From contig CAWKND010000001.1 of the NCBI GenBank assembly GCA_963850915.1, positions 62,001 to 126,000 on the forward strand: a DNA stretch of 64,000 bases, in the 5' to 3' direction. The notes under the pieces were generated by a model, which was not told the origin of the DNA, made no database searches, and saw nothing but the letters and a program-made list of their open reading frames with translations. The DNA is from CAVTWH01 sp963850915. Its GTDB lineage: Bacteria > Actinomycetota > Actinomycetes > Mycobacteriales > Micromonosporaceae. Positions within the stretch are counted from its first letter, which is position 1; every line of letters starts with the position of its first letter. A program made the translations under genes and the position numbers. Positions 57,539 to 64,000 of the stretch are shown one piece after another.

Positions 57539-60166
57539 TCATCGCAGCGACTCCAGGGCCGCCCCGATGCGGGCCAGCTCCGAGTCGGCCGCCGCGAGCC
57601 GCGCCTTGATCTTGTCGACCACCGCCGCCGGCGCCTTGCCGACGAACTCGGCGTTGCCCAGCTTCGCCTCGGCCGCCGCCTTCTCCTTCTCGGCCGCCGC
57701 CTGGTCCTTGCCGAGCCGCGCACGCTCGGCGGCCACGTCGATGGTGCCGCGGGTATCCAGCGCCACGGTCACACCGCCGGTCACGGTCAGCGTGGCGGTC
57801 GGGGCGAACCCGTCGTCGGCCGGGTCCAGCCGGGCCAGCGAGCGGATCAGCTCCTCCTGCGTCACCAGGCCGGCGCCGGCCAGGCCGTCCAGCCGGGCGT
57901 GCACCTTCTGTCCCGGGCGCAGCCCCTGGTCGGAGCGGAACCGGCGGACCTCGGTCACCACCTTCTGCAGGCTGGCCAGCTCGACCTCGGCCGCGTCGTC
58001 GACGTACGACCGGTCGGCTGTCGGCCAGGCGGCGATCACCACCGACTCCTCGCCGGTCAGCGCCGTCCACAACTCGTCGGTGACGAACGGGATCACCGGG
58101 TGCAGCAGCCGGAGCAGCTGGTCGAGCACGTGGCCGAGTATCCGTCGGGTGGCCGGCGACTCGGTGATCACCGGCTTGGCCAGCTCCAGGTACCAGTCGC
58201 AGACCTCGTCCCAGGCGAAGTGGTAGAGGGTGTCGCAGATCTTCGCGTACTCGAAGGTCTCGAACTGCTCGTCCACCTCGGCGATCACGTGCTGCAGCCG
58301 GGACAGGATCCAGCGGTCCACGGTGGACAGTTCAGCCGGGGCCGGCAGCGGCCCCTCCGTGGTGGCGCCGTTGATGAGCGCGAACCGGGTGGCGTTCCAC
58401 AGCTTGTTGCAGAAGTTGCGGGAGCCCTGGCACCACTCCTCGGCGATCGGCACATCCGAGCCCGGGTTCGCACCACGCATCAGCGTGAAGCGGGTGGCGT
58501 CGGCGCCGAACCGGTCGATCCAGTCGAGCGGATCCACCTGGGTACCAGATGATTTCGACATTTTCTTGCCGAACTGGTCCCGCACCAAGCCGTGCAGGGC
58601 GACCACGTCGAACGGCTGCCGGCCGTCCATCGCGTAGAGGCCGAACATCATCATCCGGGCAACCCAGAAGAACAGGATGTCGTACCCGGTGACCAGCACA
58701 CTGGTCGGGTAGAAACGGGCCAGGTCAGCGGTCTGCGCCGGCCAGCCCAGGGTGGAGAAGGGCCAGAGCGCGCTGGAGAACCAGGTGTCCAGCACGTCCT
58801 CGTCCTGCCGCCAGCCGTCCGCCGCGGCCACCTCGGGCGAGCCACCCGGCGGCTGCTCGTCCGGGCCCACGCAGACGGTCTCGCCGTTGGGCCCGTACCA
58901 GACCGGAATCCGGTGCCCCCACCACAGCTGGCGGGAGATGCACCAGTCGTGCATGTTGTCGACCCAGGCGAAGTACCGCTTCTCCAGCTCCGGCGGCTCG
59001 ACCCGGGTCCGGCCGTCGCGCACCGCGTCGCCGGCCGCCTTTGCCAGCGGCCCGGTGTTGACGAACCACTGCAGCGACAGCCGCGGCTCGACCACCGTGC
59101 CGCAGCGCGAGCAGTGTCCGACGGCGTGCAGGTACGGCCGTTTCTCCGCCACGATCAGCCCCAGCTCGCGCAGCGCGGCGACCACCGCCGGCCGGGCCTC
59201 GAACCGGTCCAACCCCTGGAACGGTCCGTGCGCCGTGATCACACCACGCTCGTCCATGACGGTGAGGTTGGGCAGGCTGTGCCGCTGGCCGATCTCGAAG
59301 TCGTTCGGGTCGTGCGCCGGCGTCACCTTCACCGCGCCGGTACCGAAGCTCGGGTCCACGTACGCGTCGGCCACGATCGGGATGCGCCGGCCGGTCAACG
59401 GCAGCTCGACCTCGGTACCCACCAGATGCTTGTACCGATCGTCGTCCGGGTGCACGGCAACGGCGGTGTCGCCGAGCATCGTCTCCGCCCGGGTGGTCGC
59501 CACCACCACCTCGTCGCTGTACCGGATGGAGATCAGCTCGCCCTCGTCGTCGGCGTGCTCCACCTCGATGTCCGACAGCGCCGTCATGCAGCGCGGGCAC
59601 CAGTTGATGATGCGCTCGGCACGGTAGATGAGCCCGTCGTCGTACAGCCGCTTGAAGATCGTCTGCACCGCGCTGGACAGACCCTCGTCCATGGTGAACC
59701 GCTCGCGCGACCAGTCGACCGAGTCGCCGAGCCGGCGCATCTGGTCGAGGATGACACCGCCCGACTCGGCCTTCCACTGCCACACCTTGGCGACGAACGC
59801 CTCCCGGCCCAAGTCGTGCCGGGACGCGCCCGCCTCCTTGGCCAGCTTGCGCTCCACCACGTTCTGGGTGGCGATACCGGCGTGGTCCATGCCGGGCAGC
59901 CACAGCGCCTCGTACCCCTGCATCCGCCGCCGGCGGATGAGCGAATCCTGGATGGTGTGGTCGAGGGCGTGGCCGATGTGCAGCGACCCGGTGACGTTGG
60001 GCGGCGGCAGCACGATGGTGTACGCCGGCAGGTCCGGATTGGGCCGGGGCTGGAAGTACCCCGCAGCTACCCAGCGCTCGTACCGGGGCTGCTCCACCTG
60101 GGCGGGCGCGTACTGCGCCGCCAGGCTCTCCGGTGCTGCGGGACTGGTCTGCGGTGTAGTCGTCAC
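57539..60166 (-). CDS. valS: Valyl-tRNA synthetase
   Basis: An 875-residue class I synthetase with all standard parts: PNVTGSLHIGHALDHTIQD (HIGH at GSLHIGHA), editing domain, KKMSKSSGTQVDPLDWI, the anticodon-binding helices and the C-terminal coiled coil (residues about 805-870, rich in Ala, Glu, Lys) that contacts the tRNA corner. The GTG at 60166 lacks a ribosome site, but TAGAAT (60179-60174) ends seven bases before it, so a leaderless mRNA is likely. No T-box is present upstream, in contrast to ileS. Confidence 0.97.
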   Translation of the reverse strand: MTTTPQTSPAAPESLAAQYAPAQVEQPRYERWVAAGYFQPRPNPDLPAYTIVLPPPNVTGSLHIGHALDHTIQDSLIRRRRMQGYEALWLPGMDHAGIATQNVVERKLAKEAGASRHDLGREAFVAKVWQWKAESGGVILDQMRRLGDSVDWSRERFTMDEGLSSAVQTIFKRLYDDGLIYRAERIINWCPRCMTALSDIEVEHADDEGELISIRYSDEVVVATTRAETMLGDTAVAVHPDDDRYKHLVGTEVELPLTGRRIPIVADAYVDPSFGTGAVKVTPAHDPNDFEIGQRHSLPNLTVMDERGVITAHGPFQGLDRFEARPAVVAALRELGLIVAEKRPYLHAVGHCSRCGTVVEPRLSLQWFVNTGPLAKAAGDAVRDGRTRVEPPELEKRYFAWVDNMHDWCISRQLWWGHRIPVWYGPNGETVCVGPDEQPPGGSPEVAAADGWRQDEDVLDTWFSSALWPFSTLGWPAQTADLARFYPTSVLVTGYDILFFWVARMMMFGLYAMDGRQPFDVVALHGLVRDQFGKKMSKSSGTQVDPLDWIDRFGADATRFTLMRGANPGSDVPIAEEWCQGSRNFCNKLWNATRFALINGATTEGPLPAPAELSTVDRWILSRLQHVIAEVDEQFETFEYAKICDTLYHFAWDEVCDWYLELAKPVITESPATRRILGHVLDQLLRLLHPVIPFVTDELWTALTGEESVVIAAWPTADRSYVDDAAEVELASLQKVVTEVRRFRSDQGLRPGQKVHARLDGLAGAGLVTQEELIRSLARLDPADDGFAPTATLTVTGGVTVALDTRGTIDVAAERARLGKDQAAAEKEKAAAEAKLGNAEFVGKAPAAVVDKIKARLAAADSELARIGAALESLR

Positions 60167-60229
60167 GCGTCAAATTCTACGGGTGCCCGATTCTGTATCG
60201 CGCGCGCGTTTCCCCCGCCGGCCCCGCCC

Positions 60230-60280
60230 GTGGCGGCCGAAGAGAGGTGGCGGCCGAAGAGAGGTGGCGGCCGAAGAAGT
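60230..60280. repeat. Three 17-bp tandem repeats upstream of valS
   Basis: GTGGCGGCCGAAGAGAG at 60230-60246 and 60247-60263, with a slightly diverged third copy at 60264-60280. They lie between valS and the stop of the next leftward gene (60280-60282) and sit just upstream of the valS promoter. Confidence 0.85.
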
Positions 60281-61260
60281 CAGTGCGACTCGACGGCCTG
60301 GCGGATGGTGACGATCGAGTCGGCGCCCACCGCGGCGTCCTTGGCGTTGAGGAATCCGGCCATCCCGACGCTGCCGTAGTCGGACCAGCCGCAGAGCAGG
60401 AAGTCGACCGCGTTCTTGCCGCCCGTGGTCGGGTCGTCGGTGGCCGTGGCATCCGGGGTCTGGCCGTCGGTCGGGGCGGCCTGCAGGGTGCCCACGGCAC
60501 ACTTGGCGAATCCGCCCAGCGGCCCGGGGTCGACGTCCACCGGATCGGCAAAGGTGAACCCGTTGGTGTTGAACTCCACCATGCCCGAGGCGAGTTCCCG
60601 CTCGGGGCGCAGGAAGAAGCCGGCCGCCGCGAACACCATGACCAGGTGCTCCGCGTCGCCCTCCTTGGCGTAGATGCCGGCTACCGCGTCGCGTACGCCC
60701 TGGCCCGTCTTCAGCCCGGCGACCACGTCGTCGACGCCGCTCTGCAGGTCGGGATCGGTCACTTTGGCGAGGCCGGCGAGCTGGTCGGGCAGGCTGACCG
60801 TTGCCGGGTAGGAGGTGTGCACGGTACGCGCCCCGAGGAACAGCCCCCCGGAACACAGCAGCAGCAACACACCCAGCACGATCAGCGTGACCTTACGGCC
60901 GGTGTGCCGCTTGATCGGCGGCACGTAGCGCTCCGCTGGCGGCCGGGGAGTAAAAGCACGTCCCGGCGGTGCCACGGCGCGCGCCGGGGGTGCCGAGTAC
61001 CGCTGCTGCGGGATGCCCGCGGGGCGCCGCTCGCCGGTACCCCACTGCGTCCCGCGACCGCCGTCGTCGTCCCAGCGGTCCCGCTCGTCCGGGCCTGGAA
61101 AGCGCCGCTCGCTGTTGCGCTGCGCCGGGATACCCCCGCCGACCGTCCCCTGGTCGCGGTAGTCGCCTCCGGTGTCCCCGCCCGGCGCACGGCCCCAACC
61201 GGAGTAGCCCTGTTCCGGGCGGTCCGGCTGGCCGTAGCGCGAGAACGGAGGATAGGACAC
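60280..61260 (-). CDS. Single-pass membrane protein with CGWxDxGSV domain
   Basis: A 326-residue protein. A disordered, Arg/Gly/Pro-rich cytoplasmic part (1-118) precedes one membrane helix (VTLIVLGVLLLLCSGGLFLGA, about 124-144) and an extracytoplasmic domain of about 180 residues. Two Cys, in FAKCAVG and LLCGWSDYGSVGMAG, may pair. This outer domain matches, segment by segment, the protein encoded divergently at 61482, so the two are paralogues. No named domain is recognised. The leader contains a direct repeat. The stop is next to a tandem repeat. Confidence 0.78.
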   Translation of the reverse strand: MSYPPFSRYGQPDRPEQGYSGWGRAPGGDTGGDYRDQGTVGGGIPAQRNSERRFPGPDERDRWDDDGGRGTQWGTGERRPAGIPQQRYSAPPARAVAPPGRAFTPRPPAERYVPPIKRHTGRKVTLIVLGVLLLLCSGGLFLGARTVHTSYPATVSLPDQLAGLAKVTDPDLQSGVDDVVAGLKTGQGVRDAVAGIYAKEGDAEHLVMVFAAAGFFLRPERELASGMVEFNTNGFTFADPVDVDPGPLGGFAKCAVGTLQAAPTDGQTPDATATDDPTTGGKNAVDFLLCGWSDYGSVGMAGFLNAKDAAVGADSIVTIRQAVESH

Positions 61261-61261
61261 T

Positions 61262-61296
61262 GTCGATCCTTAGACTCGGTCGATCCTTAAAACTCG
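61262..61296. repeat. Direct repeat in the region between the divergent paralogues
   Basis: GTCGATCCTTAG-ACTCG (61262-61278) and GTCGATCCTTAAAACTCG (61279-61296) stand side by side just upstream of the leftward gene. They could be a duplicated regulator site or simple slippage. Confidence 0.55.
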
Positions 61297-61481
61297 GTGC
61301 TACCGGTTCAGTACCCGATTCCGGACGGCGTATACCGCCGGGCTGTCGGGGCCTGCTCGTACCCGCAGCGTAGCTGCCCTCTGACCAGGATGTAGCCCCC
61401 GTTTCGGCTACCTCACGGCGACTGTCCGTGCACCCCCGGACCCGGCTGCTACGCTCGCCCGAGCCGGCGGAGGGGTGGCAG

Positions 61482-62399
61482 ATGAGCAAGGTCGAGGCGG
61501 CGTCAGCGGGTGAGCCCGACGGGGCCGAGCCAATCGCCATCGCCGATACCCGGCAGACCACGACCACCGATGACGTCGATTCGTCGGACGACCAGCTGTA
61601 CCCGCTGGAGCCGGACCCGGGTGAGCTCGAGCCGTACCCCGAGCCCGAATCCGCGGTCGACCCCGAACCCGAGCTGGCACACCATGGGACGAGCCCCTAC
61701 GCGGCGGGTGACCACGAGCTCTACCCGCTCGACGACGACCTCGCCGACGATGAACTGTCCGATCATGACCTGTCCGACGACTACGACCTGCTCGACGGCG
61801 ATGTCCCCGCGGCCCGCCCGCCGCGCCGGCACCTGGGCCGGTACCTCGTGGCCATCGCGGTCGCCCTGGTACTCGGTGCGGCGATCGTCATCGGCCCGCC
61901 GGTCTGGCGCGTGTACTCCGCCCGCCACACCACGCTCACCCTGCCGGCAGAGATCGGCAATCTCACCCGGGACACCGGCGCGGACAGCCAGGACACCGCC
62001 GACTATCTGCGTGACGCGGTCGGCTCGGACACTTCGCTTTCCCACCCGATCGCCGCGGTCTACGACGCGAACGGCGACAAGGCGCACAGCGTGCTGCTGT
62101 TCGGCGGGACAGGCTCGATCTTCCGTACCGGTCCCGCGCTGACCACCGTATTCGGCCTACTCGACGACTCCAGCGACGCGATCACCGGACTCCACTCGGT
62201 ACCGCCCGGACCGCGCGGCGGAATGATGAAGTGTGGGACCAGCGTCGGCTCGGACAACGTCGGTGGTACCGACCCCGACATGCCGATCTGTGGCTGGGCC
62301 GACCACGGCAGCGTGGTCGCGGCGCTCTTCCCAGGCCGGTCGGTGGATCAGGCCGCCGATCTCATGCGCCAGTTCCGCACCGCAATCGAAACCCAGTAA
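61482..62399 (+). CDS. Single-pass membrane protein, paralogue of the divergent neighbour
   Basis: A 305-residue protein with an acidic, Asp/Glu/Pro-rich cytoplasmic part (about 1-115, including YPL-D repeats), one membrane helix (LVAIAVALVLGAAIVIGPPVW, about 124-144) and an outer domain that aligns with the leftward neighbour: LTLPAEIGNLT, HPIAAVYDANGDKAHSVLLFGG, GGMMKCG and ICGWADHGSVVA. The cytoplasmic half is acidic here and basic in the paralogue. ATG at 61482 with GGAGGGG seven bases upstream; the earlier part of the frame is rejected. Function unknown. Confidence 0.78.
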   Translation: MSKVEAASAGEPDGAEPIAIADTRQTTTTDDVDSSDDQLYPLEPDPGELEPYPEPESAVDPEPELAHHGTSPYAAGDHELYPLDDDLADDELSDHDLSDDYDLLDGDVPAARPPRRHLGRYLVAIAVALVLGAAIVIGPPVWRVYSARHTTLTLPAEIGNLTRDTGADSQDTADYLRDAVGSDTSLSHPIAAVYDANGDKAHSVLLFGGTGSIFRTGPALTTVFGLLDDSSDAITGLHSVPPGPRGGMMKCGTSVGSDNVGGTDPDMPICGWADHGSVVAALFPGRSVDQAADLMRQFRTAIETQ

Positions 62400-62443
62400 C
62401 CCCAACCCCCACCCCAACCTCTTCTGGTACCAAGCCGCCCGGC

Positions 62444-62496
62444 ACTCCGGCTCCACCGCTTACCGGCTCGACTCCGGCTCCACCGTTACCGGCTCG
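62444..62496. repeat. Two 26-27-bp direct repeats after the rightward paralogue
   Basis: ACTCCGGCTCCACCG is followed by CTTACCGGCTCG in the first copy and TTACCGGCTCG in the second (62444-62470, 62471-62496). They are in the 180-bp gap between convergent genes. Confidence 0.7.
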
Positions 62497-62579
62497 GCGA
62501 ATGCCTCGACCCATCGAGACTCATCGAACTTGATCGGGGTTGGTCTGGGATGGTGGCTGTCGGGGTGGTCGTGTTGGTG

Positions 62580-62960
62580 TCACTCGTTGGCGGTGTCCCA
62601 TTGCGCAGCGATGTTGATGACGCGGAGCAGCAGGTTGGATAGCTCGAAGTCGGGCCGGTCGACGTAGGAGTTGACGTAGCCGGACTCGACGACGGCGGCG
62701 ACGACGTGCCATCCCTGGTTAGCAAGCGCGAACTCGGCTTCGAAGATGCCCTGGCCCGTCCAGCTACGGTGCAGAAACAGCCGACGGTCGACGACGTAGG
62801 AAGACCATCGGTAGTCCATGCCGCCGGGATACATGCCGCCCTGCAAGCGGGTCCATTGCTCACTGTTCCAGGTGCCTTCGGGTAGAGGCAGCGGTCGCGG
62901 GGCGATGATGGGCACCAGCCGGGGTCTCTTGCGCCGGTGGATGGACTCGTCGATCACCAT
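62580..62960 (-). CDS. Uncharacterised small actinobacterial protein
   Basis: A 126-residue protein. The pattern TWNSEQWTRLQGGMYPGGMDYRW and RRLFLHRSWTGQGIFEAEF followed by HVVAAVVESG resembles small proteins widespread in Streptomyces and relatives that carry no assigned function (recognised by memory, not searched). Third codon positions are less GC-rich than in the neighbours and the gene lies beside an rRNA operon, which may point to acquisition. ATG at 62960; the frame is open to 63020. No signal peptide or membrane segment. Confidence 0.65.
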   Translation of the reverse strand: MVIDESIHRRKRPRLVPIIAPRPLPLPEGTWNSEQWTRLQGGMYPGGMDYRWSSYVVDRRLFLHRSWTGQGIFEAEFALANQGWHVVAAVVESGYVNSYVDRPDFELSNLLLRVINIAAQWDTANE

Positions 62961-63022
62961 CCGTCGTGCTCCTCGTCGGTACAGGTAGGGGGCCGTCAGG
63001 CCGTGGCGTCCTGTGATCACTC

Positions 63023-63050
63023 CTGTTGTCGAAGGAAGATCTCACAACAG
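63023..63050. promoter_or_regulatory. Inverted repeat upstream of the small gene
   Basis: CTGTTGT (63023-63029) and ACAACAG (63044-63050) are inverted with 14 bases between. The site is about 60 bp before the start of the leftward gene and may be an operator or a hairpin in its leader. Confidence 0.4.
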
Positions 63051-63190
63051 ACGAGCCACGAGCACGGTCAACGATATGCCCTCGACCGGAGGTAGGCCCG
63101 CAGCTCCTCAGCCCTGCCGAATAGCGCGCGTAAGAGCCGGCGGGGCACCGCCATGTGATCGTCGCGGCAGTTCGCGGACATGCGGAAACG

Positions 63191-63224
63191 CCGAAGGGGC
63201 ACCCATTTCTGGATGCCCCTTCGG
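63191..63224 (-). terminator. rRNA operon terminator
   Basis: CCGAAGGGGCA (63191-63201) pairs with TGCCCCTTCGG (63214-63224), 11 bp perfect. It lies ten bases beyond the 5S 3' end and is followed on the minus strand by a short T-run. A typical intrinsic terminator of a ribosomal operon. Confidence 0.85.
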
Positions 63225-63233
63225 GAAGAATTG

Positions 63234-63350
63234 TCCGGCGGCGTCCTACTCTCCCACACTCTCTCGGGTGCAGTACCATCGGCGCTGGAGGGCTTAGCTT
63301 CCGGGTTCGGAATGTTGCCGGGCGTTTCCCCTCCGCTATGGCCGCCGTAA
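63234..63350 (-). rRNA. rrf: 5S ribosomal RNA
   Basis: About 117 nucleotides. The leftward strand reads TTACGGCGGCCATAGCGGAG at the 5' end, CCGAACCCGGAAGCTAAG in the middle and GGGAGAGTAGGACGCCGCCGG near the 3' end; the ends pair as helix I. Boundaries are by family pattern and may be off by a few bases. Confidence 0.95.
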
Positions 63351-63465
63351 CTCTATCGAACTGTCAAACCACACTCCAGCCCACCTTTGCCCCCCGGGAA
63401 ACGGGAGGGTTTGGTGGCGGGTGGTTTGTTGTTCGGGAATCGTACAGTGGACGCGAAGCATGTTT

Positions 63466-64000
<535 letters not shown>

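Noticed and set aside
63068..63154. A 28-codon minus-strand frame ending in an amphipathic Arg/Leu-rich helix
   Set aside because: No ribosome site and no recognisable homology; too short to support by eye.

Overview
The window is a high-GC actinobacterial chromosome segment. Shared gene content (HemW, LepA, HolA, ComEA/ComEC, RsfS, NadD, Obg-L27-L21, RNase E/G, the two TIGR039xx radical-SAM-linked proteins, IleS, Ndk, FolC, ValS), many GTG starts and Shine-Dalgarno sites of the GGAGG type suggest Micromonosporaceae or a close relative. The family is an inference from gene content and order, not from a search. The palindrome GGTACC is conspicuously frequent.

Layout. 0-4.2 kb: hemW, diverging from a crotonase-family gene, a membrane-anchored lysozyme-like protein and a phytanoyl-CoA dioxygenase-like enzyme. 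4.2-6.1 kb: a repeat-rich gap, then a secreted CBM2-GH43 arabinanase. 6.1-10.2 kb: stress membrane protein, Nudix hydrolase, lepA, a DUF4240 protein and rpsT. 10.2-13.8 kb: a PadR-controlled ABC exporter with an elaborate operator. 13.8-25 kb: a long leftward run of closely packed genes (PaaK-like ligase, nadD, rsfS, phosphatase, lipoprotein, degV, comEA, comEC, two type VII-secretion-like proteins, holA). 25-28.7 kb: trpS behind a tryptophan attenuator, then a PadR-MFS efflux pair. 28.8-38 kb: acetyltransferase, obg-rpmA-rplU, rne and two radical-SAM-related genes. 38-47.1 kb: an 877-bp gap and a type IV pilus locus (pilin, pilT, pilB, pilC, two pseudopilins, a PilX-like protein and a convergent prepilin peptidase). 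47-60.2 kb: acyltransferase, lipoprotein, ileS with a T-box leader, ndk, a membrane-repeat-VOC fusion, DUF4233-folC-valS. 60.3-62.4 kb: a divergent pair of paralogous membrane proteins. 62.5-64 kb: a small uncharacterised gene, then the 3' end of an rRNA operon read leftward (23S partial, 5S, terminator).

How the parts connect. Translation dominates: ribosomal proteins, rRNA, three aminoacyl-tRNA synthetases, LepA and RsfS. Two synthetase genes carry RNA-based control that reads tRNA charging: a translational T-box for ileS and a ribosome-mediated attenuator for trpS. ComEA, ComEC and the type IV pilus genes together make a plausible natural-transformation apparatus, although no pilM/N/O/Q is visible in the window.

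Caution. Reading frames break many times in the pilus locus, four times in ileS and once in the ABC permease. Each break is explained by one- or two-base indels and the protein sequence resumes in another frame. Because ileS is normally essential, I read most of these as sequence errors rather than gene decay; this should be checked before calling the pilus genes dead.
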